Of a DNA stretch of 64,000 bases, positions 9,359 to 17,776 are shown one piece after another. Source of the stretch: JAIBBG01 sp040381475 (GTDB lineage Bacteria; Bacteroidota; Bacteroidia; Flavobacteriales_D; Sanyastnellaceae); NCBI GenBank assembly GCA_040381475.1, contig JBEIHH010000006.1, positions 1 through 64,000 of the forward strand, written 5' to 3'. The translations under genes and the position numbers were made by a program. The notes beneath the pieces were generated by a model. The model was not told the origin of the DNA. It was given only the letters and a program-made list of their open reading frames with translations, and made no database searches. Numbering within the stretch: the first letter of the stretch is position 1; each line of letters opens with the position of its first letter.

Positions 9359-10452
9359 TGGAATTTCTGACCGGAAAAAACATATTGATCATTAGTCCGG
9401 AAGGATGGGGTAAAAGTTATTTGTCGAAACACCACTATGCTCTTGAGCTATGTAAGTCCAACCGCGTATGGTTTCTCAACCCGGCGCACACGAAAACATC
9501 ACAAGACGATCAGGAATCACTACCCGCAACGCTGCGAGTGTTGAATGACAAACAAATGAAGGGAATAAGGCGCTTTCCTCAACGTCTGCAACGCTTCATC
9601 ATCTCGAGGCAATATGATCAAATCGAAAACAAGGCCGGAGTGAAATTTCAGATTGTTTGGAACTTCGACAATTCAAGGTATTTTCATCACGACTGCTTCT
9701 ACGATGCCTACACCATACATCATGTAGTCGATGAACACATGAATTACAATCTTGGCATTGCATCGAGAAGTGCTGAGTTGTGTTTGGGTGTGACTCAGGA
9801 AATTGCCACTTCATTGAAAAAATTTAACCACCATACACACTTCATTGATCACGCTTTCGCTCCGTTCGAATACTCTTCACTAAAATTACATAACCCCGAC
9901 CGTAAATCGGCGTCATATGTTGGCAACCTGTTGCTTCACGCATTGGACACTGTCCTGATGGTTGAACTGGCGGAAGAAAATCCGGACGTCGATTTTTATC
10001 TGATCGGCAGCTATGGCAAAAGCCATCTGAATATGGGATCGCTTATCAGACCCAACAACGATCTGATCAAACTTCAACAAATGACCAACGTGATCATGAC
10101 TGGTGAACTTAGCTTTATTGACGCCTTTACGCTCGCCGCACAAACCGATATTCAAATGGTGCCATATTTCAGTGCATCGACACCCATGACCAACTCATCC
10201 AAATTGCCATTCTATTTTTACAACGGAAAAGTGATTGTCAGCAACGAATTTAGCGAGCACAAGCACCATGGGTTGCTGCGAATGGCGGAAAATGCCCGGG
10301 CCTTCAAAATGTTGTTTGCTGATACGCTCAATGATTTGAAATTCTGGAATAACGAAGAGCAGCAACAACAGCGCAGAAAATTCGCCCTTCAGCACACCTA
10401 TCAAAACAGAATTGAGTATATTGACAAACTCATAACGGAATCGCACTCATGA
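9358..10452 (+). CDS. Glycosyltransferase, GT-B type
   Basis: 364 aa. The frame is open upstream to an ATG at 9229 inside the previous gene, but the ATG at 9358, coupled to that gene's stop (TGATG), gives the expected start MEFLTGKNILIISPEGWG. The C-terminal half has a Rossmann-like donor domain with SASYVGNLL, DVDFYLIGSYG and IMTGELSFIDAFTLAAQTDIQ, then PYFSASTPMTNSSKLPFYF. The family resembles GT1/GT4 enzymes that transfer nucleotide sugars, but the Glu-x7-Glu motif is not obvious, so the exact family is uncertain. The next gene overlaps its stop by four bases (ATGA). Confidence 0.75.
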   Translation: MEFLTGKNILIISPEGWGKSYLSKHHYALELCKSNRVWFLNPAHTKTSQDDQESLPATLRVLNDKQMKGIRRFPQRLQRFIISRQYDQIENKAGVKFQIVWNFDNSRYFHHDCFYDAYTIHHVVDEHMNYNLGIASRSAELCLGVTQEIATSLKKFNHHTHFIDHAFAPFEYSSLKLHNPDRKSASYVGNLLLHALDTVLMVELAEENPDVDFYLIGSYGKSHLNMGSLIRPNNDLIKLQQMTNVIMTGELSFIDAFTLAAQTDIQMVPYFSASTPMTNSSKLPFYFYNGKVIVSNEFSEHKHHGLLRMAENARAFKMLFADTLNDLKFWNNEEQQQQRRKFALQHTYQNRIEYIDKLITESHS

Positions 10453-11276
10453 ATGAGCCTTTGGTGTCTGTCATAATGCCTGCGCGAAATGTGGAGAAAT
10501 ACATCTGCGATGCCATTCAATCCGTCTTGAATCAAAGCTACCAAAACTGGGAACTTCTTGTCATTGAAAATGACAGCCAAGATAGAACATCAGAATTGGC
10601 GCGATCATTCAAAGATGCACGAATCCGCATATTTCAAACATCTTCAGCAGGACTGAGCAATGCTCGAAATATTGGCCTTGACAATGCCGCGGGAAGTCTC
10701 ATTTGTTTTCTTGATGCTGATGACCAATTTCCTATTAACAGCATTGCATCCCGGGTTCAACTTCTCAATGATCGTCCGGATGTGATGTTTGTTGATGGCC
10801 AGGTTGACGTGCGCAATTATGACCTCAAGCGGTTGACCCAAACCTGGAAACCATCCTTCAGAGGCAATCCATATTTTGAAATGGGATTGCTCAATCCGAG
10901 GTGCTTCAGCGGTATTACCTGGATGATTCGCAAAAATGCACTGCACGGCGAAAAATTCGATAACTCCTGGACCCACCTTGAAGACAGACTTTTCTTCTTA
11001 TCCATCGCACCGAATGGAAACTATGATTTCGTAGAAGAAAAAGTTTATACAATACGCCGAAGACCAGGCTCACTGATGGCCAATCTCAAAGCATTGGAAA
11101 AGGCTTACAAGAGATTCATGAAACATGCGCAGTCGCTCGGCATGTATGATGAAATTACAAAAAGAATAGAGCAGAAGAGATTCCACAGAATGTTCTACAG
11201 AACATATCTCAAACGCATGCAACCGCTGAAAGCCTCTAAACACCTCATTCAAAGACTTCGACACGGTAGATCATGA
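10449..11276 (+). CDS. Glycosyltransferase family 2 protein
   Basis: 275 aa, GT-A fold, inverting type. The N-terminal signature VSVIMPARNVEKYICDAIQS and LVIENDSQDRT is typical of GT2. The metal-binding motif is CFLDADDQ (near 90) and the conserved LSNARNIGLD (near 72) precedes it. Asp-rich WTHLEDRLFF near 175 is the usual EDxxF acceptor motif. There is no membrane segment. The start overlaps the previous stop (ATGA) and its own stop overlaps the next start (ATGA), so it is inside a tightly coupled operon. Confidence 0.94.
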   Translation: MNEPLVSVIMPARNVEKYICDAIQSVLNQSYQNWELLVIENDSQDRTSELARSFKDARIRIFQTSSAGLSNARNIGLDNAAGSLICFLDADDQFPINSIASRVQLLNDRPDVMFVDGQVDVRNYDLKRLTQTWKPSFRGNPYFEMGLLNPRCFSGITWMIRKNALHGEKFDNSWTHLEDRLFFLSIAPNGNYDFVEEKVYTIRRRPGSLMANLKALEKAYKRFMKHAQSLGMYDEITKRIEQKRFHRMFYRTYLKRMQPLKASKHLIQRLRHGRS

Positions 11277-12493
11277 AATCCACCCAAGAAAATATCTTGT
11301 TCCTCTCTTCATGGTCTTATGATGAGCCACTTGCTCATAGTTATTTTCTAGCCAACATTAGAATAATCCGCAAAATTGTTCCTGCCGACGTCAAAATATT
11401 TGTTCAGACTCTTGAAAAAAACACCGCTGCGCAAAATCTGGAAATCAGGCGTGCGATAGAAAAAACACTTGCCTCGGAAAATATTATATGGGTTCCGCTT
11501 CGTTATCATCAGTTCAGTATAAAGGCCCTATTGGCGTATCAGTGGAGCTTCGCAAAACTTCTCTGGCTTGTTTGGACTAACAAAATTAAAGTGCTACATG
11601 CATTTGCTCCGGCAGCTGGGACTGCCGCTCTCCTGCTCAAACAATTCACCGGCAAAAAATTTATCATTGACAGCTGGGAACCACACGCAGACTGCATGGT
11701 TGAGACGGGAGTATGGAAAAAAACAAGTTTGGCTTATCGAATCTTAAGGTGGTCTGAAAAGCATCAATGTGAACAAGCGGATGTTCTTCTCGCGGCATCA
11801 CCGGGTATGAAAAATTTCGCTGAAAAAAACCTGGGTATAGTCAGGGGTCTGATTCTGCATCGGCCTGCTTGTGTTGATACGGATGTTTTTTCTCCGAATC
11901 AGGAGCAGAGAAATGCTTACCGCATGAAGATGAATTGGGAAGATAAAACGGTCTGCGTTTGTGTCAGTAAACTCGGAGGACTTTACATGCGTGAAGATGT
12001 TTTCAGATTTTTAGTCTCAGGACTTCGTGTGTTCGGAGAAAATTTTCACGCTCTGCTTATTTCGGCCAATAGTCAGGAAGAAGTTGAATCATTGCGTATT
12101 GCTGCGAAATTTCCTGCTTCACAACTAACTCATATTACAATTTCACATCAGGAAATTCCCGGATGGTTGAATGCATGTGACTTCTCCTTCAATCCTCAAA
12201 TGCCAGTGCCATCGAAACGTTTTGGCACACCGGTCAAGGACGGAGAATACTGGGCTTGCGGTTTGCCAATAGTCATCATGCCGGATATCAGTGATGACTC
12301 AAAGATTGTCAAAGAAGAAAATGCCGGAGTAGTCATGAAATCACTGACCGAAGAAGCAATGATACAAGCAATGCAAAGCATGAATCAACTGCTCAAACAG
12401 GAAACCGACATCAGACAACGCATGCATCAGATTGCCATCAAATACCGTTCTTATGAAATAGCCCGGAAGGCTTATCGAATGATATATGGATAA
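11273..12493 (+). CDS. Glycosyltransferase, GT4-like
   Basis: 406 aa, last gene of the four-gene glycosyltransferase operon, started by an ATGA overlap. The N-terminal domain has HAFAPAAGTAALLLKQFTGK and IDSWEPHADCM; the C-terminal domain has KTVCVCVSKLGG, a donor-binding region FNPQMPVPSKRFGTPVKDGEYWACGLPIV, here only partly matching the Glu-x7-Glu motif, and a C-terminal helix. The fold is GT-B by pattern; the sugar is unknown. It converges with the lipoprotein gene with eight bases between the stops. Confidence 0.75.
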   Translation: MKSTQENILFLSSWSYDEPLAHSYFLANIRIIRKIVPADVKIFVQTLEKNTAAQNLEIRRAIEKTLASENIIWVPLRYHQFSIKALLAYQWSFAKLLWLVWTNKIKVLHAFAPAAGTAALLLKQFTGKKFIIDSWEPHADCMVETGVWKKTSLAYRILRWSEKHQCEQADVLLAASPGMKNFAEKNLGIVRGLILHRPACVDTDVFSPNQEQRNAYRMKMNWEDKTVCVCVSKLGGLYMREDVFRFLVSGLRVFGENFHALLISANSQEEVESLRIAAKFPASQLTHITISHQEIPGWLNACDFSFNPQMPVPSKRFGTPVKDGEYWACGLPIVIMPDISDDSKIVKEENAGVVMKSLTEEAMIQAMQSMNQLLKQETDIRQRMHQIAIKYRSYEIARKAYRMIYG

Positions 12494-12501
12494 TATCAGA
12501 A

Positions 12502-12975
12502 CTAGAAGCCCATATCCTCGCGGGTAACTTTCTCTTTGAACTCCACCGGAAACTTTTTACTCACGAGCAAAGCCTTTCCTCGCACAAAACCCTTCCCCTC
12601 CATCACGTACTCCGATTTAAAAAGTATTGTAATGATGTTTCCCATAACCGATTGCAGACTTTCATAATCTGCGAGACACTTCATTTTTACTGTGGACAAA
12701 CTTTTTTTGGGAAGCTGAATCTCTTCGAGCAAATTAATTCTGCCAAGATATTTTCCTTCAAAAAAAAGATCTACTTCTGATTCTGTCAACTGGATTTTGT
12801 AGCCGTTTGGGTTTTTTACAGTCATGTAGATTTCGCAGTCCGCACCTTCCTTATCAATTTCAATGACCTTGACCTCCAGAATTTCTTGAACCTCCACTTC
12901 TTTGTAGAATGTGCAGGACGGCAACAACCATACTATGAACATTGCCAGCATCAGGTTGAATAATTTACACTTCAT
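12502..12975 (-). CDS. LEA14/WHy-like lipoprotein
   Basis: 157 aa. The start at 12975 gives a lipoprotein signal with charged n-region MKCK, a hydrophobic core and lipobox LPSC, so the mature protein is lipid-anchored in the envelope. The rest resembles the LEA type 2 / WHy beta-sandwich: TVKNPNGYKIQLTESEVDLF is the characteristic NPN strand, followed by paired strands. The frame is open further upstream inside the dipeptidase gene but that extension has no signal. Function is unknown in this family. It lies 55 bases after the dipeptidase stop and may be co-transcribed with it. Confidence 0.75.
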   Translation of the reverse strand: MKCKLFNLMLAMFIVWLLPSCTFYKEVEVQEILEVKVIEIDKEGADCEIYMTVKNPNGYKIQLTESEVDLFFEGKYLGRINLLEEIQLPKKSLSTVKMKCLADYESLQSVMGNIITILFKSEYVMEGKGFVRGKALLVSKKFPVEFKEKVTREDMGF

Positions 12976-13030
12976 AAAAATTCCTTTTCGTCTGTTAAGA
13001 CAAAGGACGGGCCAAAAAAGAAGATTCCGA

Positions 13031-14410
13031 TTAAGATGCAAAGTAGTGATGGAAATATGGAATCGTTTCAATGCCTTTGAAGTAATTGAAAATTCCATAA
13101 TGCTCGTTCGGAGAATGCAACGCATCGCTATCCAGTCCAAAACCCATCAGTACGGTTTTTACTTTTAATTCTGCTTCGAATAATGCAACGATTGGGATTG
13201 AACCTCCGCCGCGCGTTGGTATCGGTTTTTTACCATAGGTATGTTGCATGGCATCGCTGGCGGCTCTGTAAGCTTTGCTGTCAGTAGGAGTTACAACAGG
13301 CTCACCACCGTGATGCGGTCTCACCTGCACCCGAACACCTGCCGGTGCGATTTTTTCAAAGTGATTTTTGAAGAGTGTTGTGATCTCATCAGAAACCTGA
13401 TTGGGAACAAGACGCATCGAAATCTTCGCAAACGCCTTCGATGGCAAAACTGTTTTTGCTCCTTCGCCAATATATCCTCCCCAAATTCCATTGCACTCCA
13501 ATGTTGGGCGGATACCTGTGCGTTCGTTCACGGTATATCCTTTCTCACCCCACACGTCAGCAATGTCGAGGTCTTTTTTGTAAGCCTCGAGATCGAAGGG
13601 TGCCTTGTTAAGTTCTGCACGTTCTTCTGCTGTAAGTACGGCAACTTTGTCATAAAATCCAGGAATGGTAATGTGGTTATTTTCATCATGCATGCTGGCA
13701 ATCATTCTGGCCAGAATGGTAATAGGATTAGCAACAGCGCCTCCATAAACGCCGCTGTGAAGATCGCGATTCGGACCGGTTACTTCCACTTCGACGTAAC
13801 TCAATCCGCGCAGTCCGCAATCGATCGATGGTGTGTCGTTGGCAATGATGGAGGTATCGCTGATGAGAATAACATCGCTTTTCAAACGCTCGCGATTTGC
13901 CTTTACAAACGGACCCAGATTGTTGCTTCCGCACTCTTCCTCACCTTCAATCATAAACTTGATATTGCATGGAAGTGAGTTGGTAGCATGCATCGCTTCA
14001 AACGCCTTAACATGCATAAAGAATTGTCCTTTGTCATCGCAAGATCCACGGGCGAAAATCGCACCATCCGGATGCACATCCGTTTTGCGAATGGTTGGTT
14101 CGAAAGGTGGTGTTTGCCACAATTCGAATGGATCTGCAGGTTGCACATCGTAGTGTCCATAAACCAAAACTGTTGGTAAAGATGGATTGATGATCTTATC
14201 TCCATAGACAATCGGATGACCATCCGTCTTACATACCTCAACATTGTCAGCTCCTGCTTTGCGCAAATGATCGGCCACCATATCGGCACATTTGGCTACA
14301 TCATTTTTGTATTGTGGATCTGCGCTTATACTTGGCACGCGAAGTAACTCGAACAATTCGTCCAGAAATCGCTGTTTGTTTTTTTGGATATACTCCTGAG
14401 CTGCCTGCAT
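13031..14410 (-). CDS. M20 family dipeptidase
   Basis: 459 aa, metallopeptidase of the M20/CNDP-like group that hydrolyses dipeptides and short peptides in the cytoplasm; no signal peptide. Metal ligands and catalytic residues are visible: YGHYDVQP (His, Asp), RGSCDDKG (Asp), EGEEECGS (Glu pair), ISDTS (Asp) and LHSPNEHYG (His) near the C-terminus. The dimerisation insertion contains DLHSGVYGGAV. Length is normal. A strong long antisense frame within the gene is only a shadow. A TAATTTTG box lies 23 bases upstream of the start. Confidence 0.95.
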   Translation of the reverse strand: MQAAQEYIQKNKQRFLDELFELLRVPSISADPQYKNDVAKCADMVADHLRKAGADNVEVCKTDGHPIVYGDKIINPSLPTVLVYGHYDVQPADPFELWQTPPFEPTIRKTDVHPDGAIFARGSCDDKGQFFMHVKAFEAMHATNSLPCNIKFMIEGEEECGSNNLGPFVKANRERLKSDVILISDTSIIANDTPSIDCGLRGLSYVEVEVTGPNRDLHSGVYGGAVANPITILARMIASMHDENNHITIPGFYDKVAVLTAEERAELNKAPFDLEAYKKDLDIADVWGEKGYTVNERTGIRPTLECNGIWGGYIGEGAKTVLPSKAFAKISMRLVPNQVSDEITTLFKNHFEKIAPAGVRVQVRPHHGGEPVVTPTDSKAYRAASDAMQHTYGKKPIPTRGGGSIPIVALFEAELKVKTVLMGFGLDSDALHSPNEHYGIFNYFKGIETIPYFHHYFAS

Positions 14411-14432
14411 GTTTTTATTTTTTTAGAAGTGC

Positions 14433-14440
14433 CAAAATTA
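14433..14440 (-). promoter_or_regulatory. -7 box upstream of the dipeptidase gene
   Basis: Minus-strand TAATTTTG matches the TAnnTTTG -7 consensus 23 bases before the ATG. No clear -33 TTTG is seen at the expected distance. Confidence 0.35.
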
Positions 14441-14616
14441 TATCAACCCATCCTTCATCAGGTGAAATGTGAGAAATGCTGAGAAATGTTTCCCTATATC
14501 AACTGCGGCAAACGCGACAGTGTTTGGAAATATTTCCATAAGACGTATCGCGATTTTGAATGATTTTTAGTAAGATCATCCTGTAGAGAAGAACATATGG
14601 TAATGAGCTCTTAAAT

Positions 14617-14673
14617 AGCCTGCAATAGTCTTCGTCCCATCGGGACGGTCTTATGGTTTGGTATGCGCAGGCT
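14617..14673. repeat. Palindromic element with CGTCCC/GGGACG hairpin
   Basis: Outer arms AGCCTGC (14617-14623) and GCAGGCT (14667-14673) are perfect inverted repeats. Inside is a hairpin of CGTCCC and GGGACG with loop ATC (14633-14647). There is no T run. It looks like a REP-type intergenic palindrome; copy number cannot be judged from this window. Confidence 0.55.
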
Positions 14674-14694
14674 GAAATGAAACCTTGAAAGTTA

Positions 14695-14888
14695 AACCCA
14701 AATTATGCAGGGCGTTTCGTCCATGAGATTCAAAAGCCAAATGAATTCGAGTGCTCTCGCAAGGTTCAAGCGCTCAATCATTGAAACCTTGCACAGTTTC
14801 TCCCCCACAGTGAGAAATCGAAACGAGCAAGTGCGCGAATTCACAGGGGTTTTAGATCTGAATAGAAGGGCACTGCATAATTTGGGTT
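14695..14888. mobile_element. MITE-like element with 16-bp inverted termini
   Basis: The termini AACCCAAATTATGCAG (14695-14710) and CTGCATAATTTGGGTT (14873-14888) are perfect 16-base inverted repeats, and both are flanked by TTAA-like sequence. The interior is also partly self-complementary: GAATTCG (about 14753) against CGAATTC (about 14837), and GCAAGGTT-CAA against TTGAAACCTTGC near the centre (about 14759-14794), so the whole element could fold into one long hairpin. No transposase is encoded. A non-autonomous element (MITE) or decayed IS end pair is the best reading; the mobilising family is not identified. Confidence 0.5.
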
Positions 14889-15046
14889 AACCGGTTTGAA
14901 ATTCAACGAGTTGTTTGTCATCATTGGGATGAATGCTTTCGATTCATTCTGACGGACTTAATAAGGCAGATCCCAATCAGTATTGAAAGGTAATTGAATG
15001 GGTAAATGAGGTTCCGGGTTTAGAACCTTTGAACTAGGTTTGTACC

Positions 15047-15919
15047 TTGAGTGAAAAGCACCAGATATGTATTCTTTGTCATGGGTCAGAAATCCGCCCG
15101 CTGGCTGGTTATCAAATTGTCGCGCTTAGTAAATGTGCTACATGCGGATTTGTATTCGCATCGGATACACCTACAAGCGCCGAATTGGAAGACTATTACC
15201 GCAACTATGGCACAAGTCATTATCTGTCGCCCGTTACCGTTAAACGCTACAACGAATGGTTGGATGATTTTGAAAGTTTTCGGCAAACCGGAAACATGCT
15301 GGATGTTGGCTGCGGAAGCGGATTTTTTCTCGAAGAAGCAAAAAAACGAGGCTGGAATGTTTTCGGAACGGAATTCAGCGATGCCCTTGTTGCTATTTCG
15401 AAAGCGAAGGGTATTATAATGCAACAAGGTGGATTGACAGAAGACACCTTTCACGGAATCGGATTTGATGTGGTCGTTTCTATCGAGGTCATCGAGCACA
15501 TCTACAATCCTGCAGATGAAGTCAGGAATATTCATCGCATTTTGAGAAAGGGCGGATTGTTCTTTTGCACAACACCCAATTTTAATGCTCTATCAAGGTA
15601 TTGGCTCAAAGACCGCTACAATATCATAGCCTGGCCAGAACACCTGGGATATTTCACCCGGAAAACGCTGAAGTATCTTTTGGAACGACACGGTTTTAAG
15701 ACGGTAAGGACCACATCCACCGGATTTAGTTTTACCAGGATGCGTGTAAGCCTGAACATGAGCCGGCAAAAAGTTGTTTCTGCAGATTCCGACGATGAAG
15801 TCCTCCGCAGAAAGGCTGAATCCAGCTTTTTTCTGAGAACTATCAAGTCGCTTATCAATTTTATGATGAATGTCTCAGGCACGGGTGTATCCCTGAAAGG
15901 TTGGTTTATAAAGAAATAG
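15047..15919 (+). CDS. Class I SAM-dependent methyltransferase
   Basis: 290 aa. A short N-terminal Cys motif (CILC ... CATCGF, residues about 8-33) resembles the zinc-binding tag found before methyltransferase domains acting on sugars or polyketide-like acceptors. The Rossmann domain carries the SAM motif MLDVGCGSGFF (near 84) and VVSIEVIEH (near 145), then TTPNFNALSRYW. The only usable start is TTG at 15047: an in-frame stop lies 12 bases upstream and the next Met comes after the Cys tag. The substrate is unknown; surface glycan or lipid modification is possible. Confidence 0.88.
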   Translation: MSEKHQICILCHGSEIRPLAGYQIVALSKCATCGFVFASDTPTSAELEDYYRNYGTSHYLSPVTVKRYNEWLDDFESFRQTGNMLDVGCGSGFFLEEAKKRGWNVFGTEFSDALVAISKAKGIIMQQGGLTEDTFHGIGFDVVVSIEVIEHIYNPADEVRNIHRILRKGGLFFCTTPNFNALSRYWLKDRYNIIAWPEHLGYFTRKTLKYLLERHGFKTVRTTSTGFSFTRMRVSLNMSRQKVVSADSDDEVLRRKAESSFFLRTIKSLINFMMNVSGTGVSLKGWFIKK

Positions 15920-15967
15920 AAATCACCTGGCGAAATCCTCCAATCATTCATCTAAAGATTTGGAAGT

Positions 15968-17179
15968 ATGCACGCCATTGCGCAAAATTGCACCCCTATG
16001 AACCAGCCCGGAAACCCGGTTTCTTTTGAGAATACCGAAATAGCCTTTAGTAGCAAAAGCAATGGAGAATTGCGGAAGGCCTATTATTTGTTCAAACTTA
16101 TCGGTAATCCAAATCTTGTTTCCTTCGGCAAATGGGCTACCAATGTTGCTCTTGGAATTCATTTTCCCATTGGCTGGGCTATCAAAGGAAATATTTTTAA
16201 GCAATTTTGCGGTGGTGAGACCATCGATGAATGCGCACGTGCGACAAAGGTTCTGGATCGGTTTCATATCGGTACTATCCTCGATTACAGCGTAGAGGGA
16301 AAAGAAAGTGAAGCAGATTTTGATGCCACCAAAGCCGAGACTCTTCAAACCATCAGCGCCGCTCACAACAATCCACATATTCCATTTTGTGTTTTTAAGG
16401 TGACCGGAATTGCGCGTTTTGGATTGTTGGAATTAATCAATACCAAAGGACCTATCAGCAGTGATGAGGCATCTGAGTGGCAAAGAGTGCGCAATAGGGT
16501 AAATGAAATTTGTGCCATGGCTGCCGAAACCGGCACGCCTATTTTTATCGATGCCGAAGACAGTTGGATACAAGATGCAATAGACGCGTTGGCAGATGAA
16601 ATGATGGCGAAGTACAACAAAATAGAAGTGATTGTCTTCAATACGGTGCAGTTGTATCGCCATGATCGCCTTCAATTCCTGAAAGATTCGCATACCCGCG
16701 CGAAAGAAGCTGGCTTTAAAGTGGGATTTAAACTCGTGCGTGGCGCTTACATGGAAAAGGAGAGACAACGTGCCGCAGAAAAGGGATATCGCGATCCTAT
16801 ACAGCCCGACAAAGAGTCGTGTGATCGCGATTTTGATCTCGCTCTTCGATATTGTGTGGACAATGCCCAGGAAATAGCCATCTGCTGCGGTTCACACAAT
16901 GAAAACAGCAATTTATTGCTAGCCAAACTAATGGATGAAAGGGGAATTAATCGCTCAGACAAGCGATTCTACTTTGCTCAGTTATTCGGGATGAGTGATC
17001 ACATCAGTTTTAATCTTGCTCATGCAGGATTTAATGTAGCCAAATATGTTCCTTATGGCCCAATTCGGGAAGTGATTCCGTACCTCATTCGGCGTGCCCA
17101 GGAGAATACAAGCGTAAAAGGACAAACAGGAAGAGAATTGTCACTTATTCTGAAAGAAATGAAAAGAAGAGGAATGTAG
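15968..17179 (+). CDS. Proline dehydrogenase
   Basis: 403 aa, FAD-dependent oxidation of proline to pyrroline-5-carboxylate, feeding electrons to the quinone pool. The monofunctional Bacteroidetes form lacks the P5C dehydrogenase part of PutA. Family motifs: FKLVRGAYMEKER (near 245), CGSHNENSN (near 305), YFAQLFGMSDHIS (near 335) and YVPYGPIREVIPYLIRRAQENTS near the C-terminus, where the Arg pair binds proline. A second in-frame ATG at 15998 matches the usual family N-terminus (MNQPG...FENTEIAF) and may be the true start. It converges with the TauE/SafE-like gene with five bases between stops. Confidence 0.93.
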   Translation: MHAIAQNCTPMNQPGNPVSFENTEIAFSSKSNGELRKAYYLFKLIGNPNLVSFGKWATNVALGIHFPIGWAIKGNIFKQFCGGETIDECARATKVLDRFHIGTILDYSVEGKESEADFDATKAETLQTISAAHNNPHIPFCVFKVTGIARFGLLELINTKGPISSDEASEWQRVRNRVNEICAMAAETGTPIFIDAEDSWIQDAIDALADEMMAKYNKIEVIVFNTVQLYRHDRLQFLKDSHTRAKEAGFKVGFKLVRGAYMEKERQRAAEKGYRDPIQPDKESCDRDFDLALRYCVDNAQEIAICCGSHNENSNLLLAKLMDERGINRSDKRFYFAQLFGMSDHISFNLAHAGFNVAKYVPYGPIREVIPYLIRRAQENTSVKGQTGRELSLILKEMKRRGM

Positions 17180-17184
17180 ACCTG

Positions 17185-17592
17185 TCACGAAGATGAGATT
17201 TCTGTCCACCATCGCATACCTCCCTTCCAGAGCATCTGGCCTGCGACATAAAGCAACAAGAGTCCAAAGATAAATTTTATCTTGTATTCGGGTAGTCTAA
17301 GTGCATACTTCGATCCGAAGTAACTGCCAAGCAAAAATCCGAGAGCGATGATGAATGCGTAATTGAAATTGACATGGCCATCGCGGTAATAATTCATGAC
17401 TCCCAATATTCCGACAGGCATCAACAGTACCGCAAGACTTACACCCTGTGCCGGCAACTGGTCAAATCTGAGAAAATAAATCAGGGCAGGCACGATAATT
17501 AATCCACCTCCGACACCAACCATTCCGCTCAGCGCACCGGCAAAAATGCCAATCGCTATGAGTAAAAGCACCTGTGAAATATTCATATCCAT
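17185..17592 (-). CDS. Half-size TauE/SafE family membrane protein
   Basis: 135 aa with about four hydrophobic segments. The motif GALSGMVGVGGGLIIVPALI is the signature of TauE/SafE (DUF81) transporters, proposed to export sulfite or other organosulfur anions. Full members have about 250 aa and two such repeats; this gene has only one, so a homodimer is likely if it is active. The start at 17592 (or 17586) is chosen because upstream codons are polar and unlike the family. No second half is seen nearby. Confidence 0.8.
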   Translation of the reverse strand: MDMNISQVLLLIAIGIFAGALSGMVGVGGGLIIVPALIYFLRFDQLPAQGVSLAVLLMPVGILGVMNYYRDGHVNFNYAFIIALGFLLGSYFGSKYALRLPEYKIKFIFGLLLLYVAGQMLWKGGMRWWTEISSS

Positions 17593-17776
17593 GTATCGAT
17601 AATTGTTGCTGCTTAAAAAGCGAATATCCAAATACCATAGCATTTTAAAATGCAGCTCTCAGTTCATTTTGAACCGGTGACGGTTTACACTTCAACAGAT
17701 CTGTTCTGTTACAAGGCAAAATAGCTTCTGATTAGCTACTTTCGTCCGCACTGTAATATGTGAGGACTTCACAGAC

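Larger units (their letters stand above)
14411..15046. other. Non-coding region between divergent genes
   Basis: About 640 bases without a supportable gene. It holds the dipeptidase promoter at the left, a palindrome at 14617-14673 and a 194-base MITE-like inverted-repeat element at 14695-14888. A 61-codon frame at 14705-14890 coincides with the element and has no family resemblance. The right end must contain the promoter of the methyltransferase gene, but I see no convincing box. Confidence 0.7.

Noticed and set aside
13241..13978. 245-codon plus-strand frame inside the dipeptidase gene
   Set aside because: It is antisense to a clear M20 dipeptidase with all metal ligands and has no family resemblance.
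14705..14890. 61-codon frame in the 14.4-15.0 kb gap
   Set aside because: It coincides with the self-complementary MITE-like element and has no signal, domain or start support.
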